DNA from: Cryobacterium sp. GrIS_2_6
Lineage (GTDB): Bacteria > Actinomycetota > Actinomycetes > Actinomycetales > Microbacteriaceae
Assembly (NCBI RefSeq): GCF_035984545.1
Contig: NZ_JAXCHP010000001.1
Span: 1,302,001 to 1,366,000 of the forward strand
Reading direction: 5' to 3'
DNA length: 64,000 nucleotides
Part shown: piece after piece, positions 1-9,656 of the stretch
How the letters are laid out: each line of letters starts with the position of its first letter
How positions within the stretch are numbered: the first letter of the stretch is position 1
Notes under the pieces: model-generated
Seen by the model: only the letters and a program-made list of their open reading frames with translations
Told to the model about the DNA's origin: nothing
Databases searched by the model: none
Program-made: the position numbers and the translations under genes

Positions 1-599
<599 letters not shown>

Positions 600-631
600 G
601 ATAGGCTCCGGCCGTGTTCGGCCTCCCGACT

Positions 632-654
632 GTGGGCGCCAGAGGGCGCCGCAC
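632..654 (+). terminator. Hairpin between trmI and the FKBP gene
   Basis: GGCGCC at 635-640 pairs with GGCGCC at 645-650 around the loop AGAG, and GTG/CAC extend the stem with one bulged G. There is no T-run, so this is a possible weak terminator or processing stem after trmI. Confidence 0.35.
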
Positions 655-684
655 GCTGAACGTCCCACACTGAAATGAGATCCT

Positions 685-1653
685 GTGCGTAGAGCTTCTG
701 CCCTCATTGCGACTGCCGGCCTGCTGCTTGCCGCCCTCACCGGGTGCAGCAGCAGTGCGGATGCCGCGTCGAGCTGCGTCGCACCCATCAGCGATGGCGC
801 CGCCTCGAAGCTCGTTTCCGTCAACGACAACCTCGGCGCAGTTCCGAAGGTCGACTTCCCGACCCCGCTCATGACGGGGACGACCCAGGGCAGGGTCATC
901 GTCCCCGGCTCCGGTGACAGGCTCGTCACCGGCCAGCAGGCGAAGATCGAACTGAACGTCTACAACGGGACGACGGGCTCGCCGATCCAGGTCAGCAAGT
1001 ACGACAGCTCGAGCACGAACGTGCTCACCCTCAACGACCAGACCATCAAGGGCATCACGGACGGTCTCGCCTGCGCGCAGGCCGGCTCGCGCATCGCCGT
1101 CGTCGTCTCACCGGATGACGCATTCGGACCTCAGGGCGGCAACTCCACCCTCGGGATCGCCGCAACGGACTCCCTGGTCTTCGTGATCGACGTCGTGAAG
1201 ACCTACCTTCTCCGGGCGAATGGTGCCGACCAGGCTCCGGTCAACGGTCTTCCCGCCGTCGTGCTCGACGCCAACGGCACTCCGGGGATCACGATTCCGG
1301 GCGGCACGCCGCCGGCCGACCTCCAGGTCGCGGTCCTGAAGAAGGGCACCGGCGACACCGTGAAGGAGGGCGACACGGTCACTGTGCACTACACCGGCGT
1401 CCTCTGGGCGGACAAGAAGGTCTTCGACTCCAGCTGGACCAAGGGCGCGCCGGCACAGCTCCTCGCCGTCGACGGCTCCAAGACCTCCGGCGGCGTCGTC
1501 CCCGGCTTCGCGACCGCGATCATCGGACAGACCGTGGGTTCGCAGATCCTCACCGTTGTCCCGCCCGCGAAGGGCTACGGAGACGCAGCGCAGGGAACGA
1601 TCCCGGCCGGCTCCACCCTCGTCTTCGTCATCGACATCCTCGGCATCGGCTAG
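685..1653 (+). CDS. Lipoprotein FKBP-type peptidyl-prolyl isomerase
   Basis: This 322-residue protein starts at GTG 685. A basic N-terminus and hydrophobic stretch lead to the lipobox LTGC with Cys at about residue 21, so it should be an exported, lipid-anchored protein on the outer face of the membrane. The C-terminal 110 residues are a clear FKBP domain (VHYTGVL, FDSSW, VVPGF, VVPPAKGYG). The central region ending in VVVSPDDAFGP and SLVFVIDVV looks like a second, degenerate FKBP domain in tandem. It should catalyse cis-trans prolyl isomerisation in secreted proteins. In related genomes an FKBP gene often precedes pafB, which fits the location. Confidence 0.9.
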   Translation: MRRASALIATAGLLLAALTGCSSSADAASSCVAPISDGAASKLVSVNDNLGAVPKVDFPTPLMTGTTQGRVIVPGSGDRLVTGQQAKIELNVYNGTTGSPIQVSKYDSSSTNVLTLNDQTIKGITDGLACAQAGSRIAVVVSPDDAFGPQGGNSTLGIAATDSLVFVIDVVKTYLLRANGADQAPVNGLPAVVLDANGTPGITIPGGTPPADLQVAVLKKGTGDTVKEGDTVTVHYTGVLWADKKVFDSSWTKGAPAQLLAVDGSKTSGGVVPGFATAIIGQTVGSQILTVVPPAKGYGDAAQGTIPAGSTLVFVIDILGIG

Positions 1654-1824
1654 CCCCACCGCTCCACGCCCTCACGCGTCACCCTACGTTCGCGAGTGCA
1701 GGGGATGCTCAAGAGCGCACCTTCGGGCGACTGAGCCGCGCCTTCGCCGGATCGGCAGGGTCGGCACGGATGCCCCAACGAATCTCTGGCCGGGATGATG
1801 CGGGCGCATCGAGCAGCATGGCGG

Positions 1825-1919
1825 TGGCTAACCCAGGAGATCCTTGTGGCTGGGTGGGATCGGCCGCACTGGTCCCTGGGCCGGCAACGGTCGCCCAGGC
1901 GGATCTCCTGAGTTAGCCA
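1825..1919. repeat. Nested inverted repeat in the 372-base gap before the DUF222/HNH gene
   Basis: The 1654-2025 gap holds no credible gene. Bases 1825-1843 are the reverse complement of 1901-1919 with one mismatch in 19. Inside, CCTGGGC at 1875-1881 pairs perfectly with GCCCAGG at 1893-1899. The whole could fold as a two-tier stem, and could be one end of a mobile or repetitive unit associated with the endonuclease gene. Confidence 0.6.
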
Positions 1920-2013
1920 TCACGGGCTCGGCGCACTCGTTTTCAGGTATGAAACTTGGGCTGGACAGCCTAAAATTATGTGAGTAAGTCTCGTATTTCT
2001 GTCCGATTTGGGG

Positions 2014-2019
2014 TAGAAT
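2014..2019 (+). promoter_or_regulatory. -10 box TAGAAT placing the TSS at the DUF222/HNH start codon
   Basis: TAGAAT ends exactly six bases before ATG 2026 and no Shine-Dalgarno is present, so transcription would begin at or next to the A of the start codon (leaderless mRNA). No convincing -35 is visible. Confidence 0.5.
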
Positions 2020-2025
2020 CGGGGT

Positions 2026-3687
2026 ATGGCAGGAGCTTCGGATTCCCAGTCACACACCCCGCAGACACCCCGTTCCGGGGCCGCGGGTGATCAGCCCATC
2101 GTGGGTGTCGAGTCGGCCCATCCCGTGGCGGTTGCCGTGGGTTTCGAGGGCGCTGACGGTCTGGCCGGGTCGGTGCCATCGGTTCATGCGGATGCTGTCG
2201 CCCGGCTCGCCGAAGCCCAGGCCGCTCTGACAGAGGCCCTGGCGGCGATCCCGGTCGGGCTGCTCAGTGATGCGGAAGCGGTCGCTGCTCTGAAGGAAGT
2301 GGAGGCCATCGGGCGGACCGTGGATGCGGCCCGGGTGAACACCGCGACGGATGTGGACCGGCGGGCCCGGGTGCTCGGCCGCGAGGGTCTGGCCTGGCGG
2401 ATGGGCTGCAAGGGTCCGTGGGATGTGCTCACCCGGGTGACGCGGGTCTCGGCCCGGGAGGTGAAGCGGCGCACGAAGCTCGGCGACGCGGTGTTGCCGC
2501 GGCCGTGCGGCGGGAGTAGCTGGTTGCCGCCGTTGTTCCCGACGGTCGGGGCCGCGCTGACCGCTGGGGAGATCGGTGTGGAGACGGCGGAGTTGATCGT
2601 GGAGGGGTTGCAGGTGATCAGTCACCGGGTGGCGCCGGATGACTTGTTGACGGCGGAGCGTGCCCTGGTCGCCACGGCGGCCGGGCTGATCACCCCGGAG
2701 ACGGAGGATTTGGCCGGGGCAGGAGTGCCGGTGACCACGGACCTGATCCGGGGCATGGTCGCGCAGTGGCAGGCCATCCTCGACCCCGACGGGGTGCTCC
2801 CGCAGGAGGACGTGTTCGAGGCGAAGTCCAACATCGGCTTCGGACAACTCAAGAACGGCTTGTATCCGGTGAAGGGTGGGGTGACACCGGAATTGTTCGG
2901 GGTGATGAACACCCTCTTCGACGCTTTCCTGAGTTTCCACGCGCGCCCGGCGTTCCCCACCGCCGAGGAACAGGCCCTGATGGATTCGGGGCAGTTGGTC
3001 CCCGGCGCCGAGGCAGCGGACGGCGAGACCGACACGGGCCCGGATCTTGACGTGATCGAGGCGGAGCTGCGGGAGCGGCGCGCGGACACCCGCACGGGCG
3101 GGGAGAAACGCGCTGACATCCTGCAGGCGTTGTTCGAACACGCCGCCCGGGACACGGACACGCCCAGCATGGGCGGGTCGGCGCCGACGGTGATGGTGCA
3201 CGTGAACGCGGCCGACCTCGCCTCCGGGATCGGGGTCGGGTGGATCGACGGGGTCGAAGCGCCGGTGTCGCTCAAGACGGTGCATCAGCGCATCTGTGAC
3301 GGCGGCTTCCAAGGGGTCCTGTTCGGGGCGAACAACCAAGTCCTCAAGCTCGGTCCGGAACGGCGCTACTTCAACCGGGCCCAACGCCGGGCGATCACCG
3401 CCCGGGACGGCGGCTGCATCATCCCCGGGTGCAAAGCCCCGGCGCACTGGGCCGAGGTCCACCATGTGAAGCCGTGGGCCACCGGCGGCCCGACGAACGT
3501 GGACAACGGGGTGCTCCTGTGCTGGTTCCACCACCACACCATCGACACCTCGGGGTGGGAGATCCGCATGGTGAAAGGATCACCGCAAGTGCGGGCCCCC
3601 GGGTTGATCGACCCGCACCGGCTCTGGCGGCCACCGAACCGACACCGCGCCCACCAGGTCCTCACCGGACCACCCACACGCGACTGA
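2026..3687 (+). CDS. DUF222 domain HNH endonuclease (13E12 repeat family type)
   Basis: This 553-residue protein has a long helical DUF222 region (about residues 60-400) and a C-terminal HNH nuclease domain. The latter shows GCIIPGCKAP, AEVHHVKPWATGG, the DN pair and LLCWFHHH, giving all metal and catalytic positions. Proteins of this architecture are highly multicopy in actinobacteria, and in Mycobacterium tuberculosis they occur in REP13E12 elements; their role is not settled. It separates the FKBP gene from pafB, and its codon use is visibly richer in TTG, GGG and CGG than the neighbours, consistent with acquisition. A structured inverted repeat lies just upstream. The start at 2026 is supported by the -10 box six bases before it. 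Confidence 0.9.
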   Translation: MAGASDSQSHTPQTPRSGAAGDQPIVGVESAHPVAVAVGFEGADGLAGSVPSVHADAVARLAEAQAALTEALAAIPVGLLSDAEAVAALKEVEAIGRTVDAARVNTATDVDRRARVLGREGLAWRMGCKGPWDVLTRVTRVSAREVKRRTKLGDAVLPRPCGGSSWLPPLFPTVGAALTAGEIGVETAELIVEGLQVISHRVAPDDLLTAERALVATAAGLITPETEDLAGAGVPVTTDLIRGMVAQWQAILDPDGVLPQEDVFEAKSNIGFGQLKNGLYPVKGGVTPELFGVMNTLFDAFLSFHARPAFPTAEEQALMDSGQLVPGAEAADGETDTGPDLDVIEAELRERRADTRTGGEKRADILQALFEHAARDTDTPSMGGSAPTVMVHVNAADLASGIGVGWIDGVEAPVSLKTVHQRICDGGFQGVLFGANNQVLKLGPERRYFNRAQRRAITARDGGCIIPGCKAPAHWAEVHHVKPWATGGPTNVDNGVLLCWFHHHTIDTSGWEIRMVKGSPQVRAPGLIDPHRLWRPPNRHRAHQVLTGPPTRD

Positions 3688-3756
3688 ACAGAGACCCGGG
3701 CAACGAGTCGCATCCGCTTCTCACCGCGCGACACGGGCGGGCCACCGGGGCTCGGT

Positions 3757-3762
3757 TAGACT
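3757..3762 (+). promoter_or_regulatory. -10 box TAGACT of the pafB operon
   Basis: TAGACT ends six bases before GTG 3769. With no ribosome-binding site present this fits a leaderless pafBC transcript. No RecA-NDp-type -35 half (TTGTCRGTG) is seen in front of it. Confidence 0.5.
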
Positions 3763-3768
3763 CACGGG

Positions 3769-4797
3769 GTGTCGACCACCCCCGAACCGATCAACCGCGT
3801 CACGGTTGAAGAACGCCTGTTCAGCCTCGTGCTGGCCCTGATAGCGACGGAAATCGGCCTCACGAAGGCCGACATCCTCTCGACCGTTCAGGGCTACCGG
3901 CAGCGTTATGTGCACAGCGGCGACAATGCGAGCCTGGAACGGCAGTTCGAGCGGGACAAGGACGACATCCGCGAACTCGGAATCCCGCTCGAGACCGTCG
4001 AACAGCCCGACGATCCCGGCAACAACCGGTACCTGCGCTACCGGATCCCCAAGGGGCTCTACGAACTTCCGACCGACGTGTCCTTCTCCGGCGACGAGCT
4101 GATGCTGCTCAAGCTCGCCGCGACCGTGTGGCGAGAGGGATCGCTCTCGGCGGAGTCCCGGCGCGCCCTGACCAAGCTCAACGCGCTCGGCGGAGCGGAC
4201 GGCGACCCCGTGCTCGGGTACGCCCCGACCCTCAGGGTCCGCGACGCGTCCTTCGAACCGCTCAGCAAGGCCATGGACCGCGCGCACGTGGTCTCCTTCC
4301 TCTACCTCAAGCCCGGCGAGGCGGCCCCCCGGCGCCGTCAGGTGGCGCCGCGCGCCGTCGTCCAGCACGAAAGCCGCTGGCACCTTTTCGGTACCGACCT
4401 CGACGCTGGTGCAACCCGCACGTTCCTGCTCTCCCGCATCGTCGGACCGGTCGTTGTCCTCCCCGACCTGGTCGCACCCGAATCCGGGCCGGACGCCGGC
4501 CAGACCGCCCTCGCCGAACTCGACGCGCTCTCCGCGGCCAACGTCGCAGAGATCGAGGTCCTCCCGGGCAGCGATGCCGCGGTGCGTCTCGGCAAACGGG
4601 CGGCGGATGCCTCCGGCGGCGCCCAGTCGACCGCGGCACTCGTCCTGCACTACACGGACCTCAACATCCTCGCGGACGAACTCTCCGGGTTCGGGCCCGA
4701 GGTCCTCGTGCTCTCCCCGCCGGCCCTCCGGGACGCCGTGCTCGACAGGTTGCTCCGCGTCCGCGACGCCCATGAGCCGCTCGAGGTGCGCTCATGA
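3769..4797 (+). CDS. pafB: PafB, WYL-domain transcriptional regulator
   Basis: This 342-residue protein has an N-terminal winged-helix region (residues about 10-90) and a WYL region near 165-230. It is the first half of the PafB-PafC heterodimer that, in mycobacteria, activates the LexA-independent DNA-damage regulon together with RNA polymerase. The TGA stop overlaps the ATG of pafC (ATGA), which implies translational coupling. The tat genes and the helicase downstream preserve the actinobacterial gene order. GTG 3769 is chosen because the -10 box sits six bases upstream and the protein begins at the expected position. The Pup ligase gene that gave the family its name is absent. Confidence 0.9.
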   Translation: MSTTPEPINRVTVEERLFSLVLALIATEIGLTKADILSTVQGYRQRYVHSGDNASLERQFERDKDDIRELGIPLETVEQPDDPGNNRYLRYRIPKGLYELPTDVSFSGDELMLLKLAATVWREGSLSAESRRALTKLNALGGADGDPVLGYAPTLRVRDASFEPLSKAMDRAHVVSFLYLKPGEAAPRRRQVAPRAVVQHESRWHLFGTDLDAGATRTFLLSRIVGPVVVLPDLVAPESGPDAGQTALAELDALSAANVAEIEVLPGSDAAVRLGKRAADASGGAQSTAALVLHYTDLNILADELSGFGPEVLVLSPPALRDAVLDRLLRVRDAHEPLEVRS

Positions 4798-5804
4798 GCC
4801 CCCGAGTACCGCTCGGCGCCCCTGACAAGCTCACGTTCCTGCTCTCGCTCGTTCCCTATCTCATCGACCACGACGGCATCAGCGTCACGGACGTCGCCGC
4901 TCACTTCGGCGTCGCGCCTGAGCGGGTGCGCGACGCGGTCACCCTCATCGCCGTTTCCGGGGTGCCCGGAGACACGAGCCAGTACCTGCCCGGGGATCTC
5001 TTCGACATCGAGTGGGGCCAGTTCGAGGCCGACGACACGATCGTGCTGACCCACCTCGTGGCGATCGAGGACTCGCCACGGTTCTCCGCCCGCGAAGCGG
5101 CCGCGCTCATCGCCGGACTGCAGTACCTCTCCTCGCTTCCCGAGAACGCCGACCGGGATGCGATCTCATCCCTGATGGCCAAGCTCAGCCGAAGCGCCAC
5201 CGCCGCGCCGAGCCAGCTCGCCGTATCCGCTCGTACCTCGGGAGAAGCCATCTCCCTCGTCCAGTCAGCACTGCGCTCCGGCGTCCAGGTCAGGTTCGAC
5301 TACCTGAACGCCCGCGGCGGGCAGGAAGAACGCTACGTCGACCCGCTCCGCGTCGAATCCGTCGACCGGGACTGGTACCTGCGCGGCTGGTGCCACCTGC
5401 GCGGAGCCGTCCGGACGTTCCGGCTCGACCGGATGAGCGCCCTCACCGTCACCGATCGCCCCGTGACAAGCCGCACCGAGGAACTCGTCCTGCCGGACAC
5501 CCTGTTCCAGGGCTCCGAATCCGACCTGGATGTTGTCGTCGAGCTCGCTGGCGGTGCGCTGCCGCTCCTGGGCGACTACCTCTCCGGCCGCCCGGTCCAG
5601 CACCTCGGGGGTGACCGGGTCAGGGCGACCCTGCGTGTCTCGCACTACCACGCACTCAAACGCCTCGTCGCGGGTCTCTCCGGGGTCGTCATCGTCGTCG
5701 AGCCCGCCGCCGCTCGCGAGATCGTGCGCGCGTGGGCGGATGCCGGTGCGGCGCGATATTCGGAGCCTGCGGCATCCAGTGCACCGGCAGGGCCGGGGGA
5801 GTAG
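4794..5804 (+). CDS. pafC: PafC, WYL-domain transcriptional regulator
   Basis: This 336-residue partner of PafB has an N-terminal helix-turn-helix (ISVTDVAAHFGVAPERVRDAV), a WYL domain around residues 150-225 with the DRDWYLRGWCHLR stretch, and a C-terminal WCX region. PafB and PafC together sense DNA damage and reprogramme promoter choice; the ligand recognised by the WYL domains was proposed to be single-stranded DNA. The gene overlaps pafB by four bases and is followed three bases later by a small membrane-protein gene. Confidence 0.9.
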   Translation: MSPRVPLGAPDKLTFLLSLVPYLIDHDGISVTDVAAHFGVAPERVRDAVTLIAVSGVPGDTSQYLPGDLFDIEWGQFEADDTIVLTHLVAIEDSPRFSAREAAALIAGLQYLSSLPENADRDAISSLMAKLSRSATAAPSQLAVSARTSGEAISLVQSALRSGVQVRFDYLNARGGQEERYVDPLRVESVDRDWYLRGWCHLRGAVRTFRLDRMSALTVTDRPVTSRTEELVLPDTLFQGSESDLDVVVELAGGALPLLGDYLSGRPVQHLGGDRVRATLRVSHYHALKRLVAGLSGVVIVVEPAAAREIVRAWADAGAARYSEPAASSAPAGPGE

Positions 5805-5807
5805 CCG

Positions 5808-6170
5808 ATGCCGTGGTGGAGTTGGGTGCTGATCTGGACCGGCCTGGTGCTGGTCCTCCTCGGGATGCTGGCATGGTTCGCCGTCACGCTCTTCCGGAAG
5901 CTGATGGCGCTCGCGGATGCGGTCGGCGCGCTCGGTGATCTTGTGAGCGAACTCGACACGGACCCGGCTGAGGAGACACGGCCGCCGCGGCGTCCTGCGA
6001 TCTTCGAGAACGTGAACGAACTCGCCCTGACCGTCGACCTGCAACGCACCGCGCGTGAACGCTCCAGGCAGGAACGGCGGGATCGTCGGATCGCCAGAGG
6101 TAAGCTATTGCAACACGGCCCGATCGTTAGACCAGACCCACCGATGAAGAGGACACGCCCTCATGCTTAA
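5808..6170 (+). CDS. Small membrane-anchored protein of unknown function
   Basis: This 120-residue product has one N-terminal transmembrane helix (about residues 4-27), a short helical stretch and a strongly basic C-terminus rich in Arg. ATG 5808 follows the pafC stop by three bases, with GGGGGA as a ribosome site overlapping the end of pafC. Its last eight bases overlap the start of tatA, so it belongs to the pafBC-tatAC transcript. I do not recognise a named family; the topology predicts a membrane-tethered cytoplasmic tail. Confidence 0.65.
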   Translation: MPWWSWVLIWTGLVLVLLGMLAWFAVTLFRKLMALADAVGALGDLVSELDTDPAEETRPPRRPAIFENVNELALTVDLQRTARERSRQERRDRRIARGKLLQHGPIVRPDPPMKRTRPHA

Positions 6171-6384
6171 CAACCTGACCGGATGGCACTTCCTGATCAT
6201 CCTTGTCATCGTTCTGCTGCTCTTCGGTGCGCCCAAGCTTCCCGCACTCGCGCGCAGCCTCGGCCAGTCGATGAAGATCTTCAAAAGTGAGATCCGCAGC
6301 GATGAGCCCGCTGAGACGAAGAGCGCACCGGGGACGGACTCCGCCCCGGGAGCCGACGCGCCCGATCCGACGACAAAGCCGTAA
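6163..6384 (+). CDS. tatA: Twin-arginine translocase subunit TatA
   Basis: This 73-residue protein has the TatA plan: a short N-terminus with WHFLIILVIVLLLFG as the single membrane helix, the FGAPKLP hinge, an amphipathic helix (LARSLGQSMKIFKSEI) and an acidic, Pro-rich tail. TatA oligomers form the passage for folded twin-arginine substrates. It is followed after five bases by tatC; no tatB is present, as is usual for minimal Tat systems. Confidence 0.93.
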   Translation: MLNNLTGWHFLIILVIVLLLFGAPKLPALARSLGQSMKIFKSEIRSDEPAETKSAPGTDSAPGADAPDPTTKP

Positions 6385-6389
6385 CCTCC

Positions 6390-7184
6390 GTGCCTGGGCG
6401 CACTCCTCGGCGCACGAACTCCGACCGGAAGATGTCCCTCGGACAGCACCTGCTCGAGCTGCGGAAACGCCTCTTCCTCGCGGCCGCCGGAATTCTCGTC
6501 GGCGCCGTGATCGGCTATTTCCTGTCCGATTTCGTCTGGAACGCCCTCAGGGAGCCGATCTACACGATCGCGTCGGCACAGGGGCGCAGCGCGCAGCTGA
6601 ACTACCCGGACATCACGAGCGCCTTCGACCTCAAGCTCAAGATCTCCGTCTACGTCGGAATCGTCATCTCGAGCCCGATGTGGCTCTACCAGGTCTTTGC
6701 CTTCCTGATGCCCGGACTGACCCGAACCGAGAAGCGCTACACCTTCGGCTTCTTTTTCACGGCGGTACCGCTGTTCCTGGCGGGCTGTGCCGCCGGCTTC
6801 TACGTCCTGCCACACGTCGTCGAACTCATGACGGGCTTCGCGCCTTCGCAGGACGCCGCGCTCATCACCGCTCAGAGCTATTTCGATTTCGTGCTCAAGC
6901 TCGTCGTCGCGATCGGGATCGCATTCGTGCTGCCCGTCTTCATCGTGCTGCTGAACTTCGCGGGCGTGATCAGTGCGACGTCGATCATCAAGTCCTGGCG
7001 GGTCGCCATCCTCGTGATCATCCTTTTCACCGCGATCGCGACCCCCGCCGCCGACGTCGTGTCGATGTTCCTCCTCGCCATCCCGATGGTGGTGCTGTAC
7101 TTCGCCGCGTACGGGGTGGCCGTGCTGCACGACCGGCGTGCCGCCAGGCGCGTCCTCGCATTCGAACAGGAGCTGGCGCTCTAG
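6390..7184 (+). CDS. tatC: Twin-arginine translocase subunit TatC
   Basis: This 264-residue integral membrane protein has six predicted helices. The conserved SLGQHLLELRKRL cytoplasmic start, the periplasmic FYVLPH region and MPGLTRTEKRY loop identify TatC, the receptor for twin-arginine signal peptides. GTG 6390 is used; an internal ATG 15 codons downstream at KMSLGQHL is a possible alternative start that would match many homologues. Confidence 0.93.
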   Translation: MPGRTPRRTNSDRKMSLGQHLLELRKRLFLAAAGILVGAVIGYFLSDFVWNALREPIYTIASAQGRSAQLNYPDITSAFDLKLKISVYVGIVISSPMWLYQVFAFLMPGLTRTEKRYTFGFFFTAVPLFLAGCAAGFYVLPHVVELMTGFAPSQDAALITAQSYFDFVLKLVVAIGIAFVLPVFIVLLNFAGVISATSIIKSWRVAILVIILFTAIATPAADVVSMFLLAIPMVVLYFAAYGVAVLHDRRAARRVLAFEQELAL

Positions 7185-7193
7185 GCGTCCACC

Positions 7194-9653
7194 ATGACCT
7201 CTCTCCAGAACCCGGCCGAGCCGACGCCGGCCGAGCGCTTCGCAGCGGCCCGCGACCGGGCGAGCCGCCCCAGGCTCTCAGCTTTCCGCGCCGGACTCCG
7301 GTTCGACCTCGACCCGTTCCAGATCGCCGCCTGCGCCTCCCTCGAGGACGGCAACAGCGTTCTCGTGGCGGCACCGACCGGAGCGGGCAAGACCCTGATC
7401 GCGGAGTTCGCGATCTACCTCGCGATGAAGCAGTCGACCAAGAAGGTCTTCTACACCGCGCCGATGAAGGCGCTCAGCAACCAGAAGTTCCAGGAACTTG
7501 TCGCCGAGTATGGGGCAGACGAAGTCGGACTCCTCACCGGCGACACCAACGTGAACCCGCAGGCCCGGATCGTCGTCATGACGACAGAGGTGCTGCGCAA
7601 CATGCTCTATGCGGACTCCGACCTGCTCACCAACCTCGCCTTCGTCGTGCTCGACGAAGTGCACTTCCTCGCCGACCGGTTCCGCGGCGCGGTCTGGGAA
7701 GAGGTCATCGTCCACCTGCCCCAGAACGTGCGGATGGTGTCGCTGAGCGCGACCGTGTCCAACGCGGAGGAGTTCGGCGACTGGCTGCAGGCCGTTCGCG
7801 GCGAGACCGACGTGATCGTCTCCGAGGAACGGCCGGTTCCGCTCGAGCAGCATGTGCTCGTCAAGAGCAAGATGCTCGACCTGTTCGACGCTGCGGGCGC
7901 CGCGGGAACGCACCGGGTGAACCCGGAACTGGTCCGTCTGGCCCAGGGAGCGGGCCGCGGGGTCTCCGTCCGCCAGGATGGCAGGCACGGGGGCAACCGC
8001 GGACGGTCGCAGCCGCCGCGGTCGACCTTCGAACCGGGCAGGATGGACCGCGCCGAGATCGTCCGGCTCCTCGGCGGCAAGCACCTGCTCCCAGCGATCT
8101 TCTTCATCTTCAGCAGGGTCGGCTGCGACCAGGCGGTCAACCAGGTCCTGCGGGCGGGCGTCCGCCTGACCGATGCCGCGGAACGGGCCGAGATCCGTGC
8201 GATCGTCGACGAACGCTGCCGCACCTTGCTCGACGAGGATCTCGGCGTGCTCGGCTACTTCGAATGGCTCGACGGTCTCGAACGCGGCGTTGCCGCCCAC
8301 CACGCCGGCATGCTCCCCGCCTTCAAGGAGGTCGTCGAAGAACTCTTCCAGAAGAAGCTCGTCAAGGCGGTCTTCGCGACGGAGACCCTCGCCCTCGGGA
8401 TCAACATGCCCGCGCGAACCGTCGTCCTCGACAAGCTCGAGAAGTTCAACGGCGAGGCCCGGGTTCCGATCACGCCGGGGGAGTACACCCAGCTCACCGG
8501 CCGCGCCGGCCGCCGCGGCATCGACGTCGAAGGCCACTCGGTCATCCAGTGGGCCTCAGGACTCGACCCGCAGACCGTCGCGTCGCTCGCCTCCCGGCGC
8601 ACGTACCCGCTCAATTCGAGCTTCAAGCCGACCTACAACATGGCCGTGAACCTGATCGACCAGTTCGGCCGTGACCGCACCCGCACGGTCCTGGAATCCT
8701 CATTCGCCCAGTTCCAGGCCGACAGGGCCGTCGTCGACATGGCCAGGGCCGTCCGCCAGCAGGAGGAATCCCTCACGGGCTTCGCCGCCTCGATGGTGTG
8801 CCATCTCGGAGACTTCACCGAGTACTCGGCGATCCGCCGCCGGCTCACCGAGGTCGAACGCGAGACGCTCACGGGGGAGACCGGCGCCCGCGCGGCGAAG
8901 GAACGCCGGCAGCGTGAACTCGCGAGTCTCAGGAAGCGGCTGCGCGCGCATCCGTGCCATAACTGCCCCGAGCGCGAGTCTCACGCCCGCTGGGCGCAGC
9001 GGTGGTGGAAACTGCGTCGGGAAACGGATGCCCTCACCAAGCAGATCACGACCCGCACCGGCGCCGTCGCCCGCGTCTTCGACCGCGTCACCGAGGTCCT
9101 CCTCGGTTACGGCTACCTCCTCGAAGACCGGGACGGTGCGGTGACCCTGAGCGAGAGCGGCCTCATCCTCCGGCGGATCTATGCCGACAGGGACCTGCTC
9201 GTCGCCGAGTCCCTGCGCCGCGGCTTGTGGAACGACCTCGACCCGGCCGGACTCGCGGCGATGGCCTGCGCCCTCGTCTTCGAACCGAGACGCGAAGAGG
9301 GACTGATCGACGAGCGCTACCTGCCGCGGGGCCCATTCCGCGCAGCCCTGCACGACACCCAGGAGCTCTGGAGCCGTCTCGACGACCTCGAACGGGACCA
9401 CCAGCTGCCTGGCAGTAACCCGCTCGCGGTCGGGCTCAGCCTCGCCATGTGGAAATGGGCCCGTGACGGCTCGCTCATCGAAGTCCTCGACGAGGCCGAA
9501 ATGGCCGCGGGGGACTTCGTGCGCTGGACCAAGCAGACCATCGACCTCCTTGACCAGCTGTCCGTCGTCGCCGATGCCCCGGTCGGCGCGACCGCCCGGA
9601 TCGCGCTCGACGCCATTCGACGCGGCATCGTCGCATACTCGTCGTTTGCCTAG
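7194..9653 (+). CDS. helY: Ski2-like DEAD/DEAH-box RNA helicase (HelY type)
   Basis: The 819-residue protein carries superfamily 2 helicase motifs: APTGAGKT (about residue 60), DEVHF (about 153), SLSAT, and QLTGRAGRRG, followed by the long C-terminal helical domain of Ski2/Mtr4-like enzymes. Mycobacterial HelY occupies the same position after tatC. It should be a cytoplasmic ATP-dependent helicase, probably acting on RNA. A short insertion of Gly/Arg-rich sequence occurs before the second RecA-like domain (about residues 250-285). It lies 9 bases after tatC and 3 bases before lnt. Confidence 0.88.
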   Translation: MTSLQNPAEPTPAERFAAARDRASRPRLSAFRAGLRFDLDPFQIAACASLEDGNSVLVAAPTGAGKTLIAEFAIYLAMKQSTKKVFYTAPMKALSNQKFQELVAEYGADEVGLLTGDTNVNPQARIVVMTTEVLRNMLYADSDLLTNLAFVVLDEVHFLADRFRGAVWEEVIVHLPQNVRMVSLSATVSNAEEFGDWLQAVRGETDVIVSEERPVPLEQHVLVKSKMLDLFDAAGAAGTHRVNPELVRLAQGAGRGVSVRQDGRHGGNRGRSQPPRSTFEPGRMDRAEIVRLLGGKHLLPAIFFIFSRVGCDQAVNQVLRAGVRLTDAAERAEIRAIVDERCRTLLDEDLGVLGYFEWLDGLERGVAAHHAGMLPAFKEVVEELFQKKLVKAVFATETLALGINMPARTVVLDKLEKFNGEARVPITPGEYTQLTGRAGRRGIDVEGHSVIQWASGLDPQTVASLASRRTYPLNSSFKPTYNMAVNLIDQFGRDRTRTVLESSFAQFQADRAVVDMARAVRQQEESLTGFAASMVCHLGDFTEYSAIRRRLTEVERETLTGETGARAAKERRQRELASLRKRLRAHPCHNCPERESHARWAQRWWKLRRETDALTKQITTRTGAVARVFDRVTEVLLGYGYLLEDRDGAVTLSESGLILRRIYADRDLLVAESLRRGLWNDLDPAGLAAMACALVFEPRREEGLIDERYLPRGPFRAALHDTQELWSRLDDLERDHQLPGSNPLAVGLSLAMWKWARDGSLIEVLDEAEMAAGDFVRWTKQTIDLLDQLSVVADAPVGATARIALDAIRRGIVAYSSFA

Positions 9654-9656
9654 GCC

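Noticed and set aside
2050..3537. A long minus-strand open frame opposite the DUF222/HNH gene
   Set aside because: His/Arg/Asp-rich complement of a GC-rich gene with no motif; the plus strand has a full HNH domain.
6287..8674. A 795-codon plus-strand open frame across tatC and helY
   Set aside because: It is out of frame with clearly recognisable TatC and helicase proteins, is Arg/Pro-rich, and has no domain; it is a high-GC shadow.
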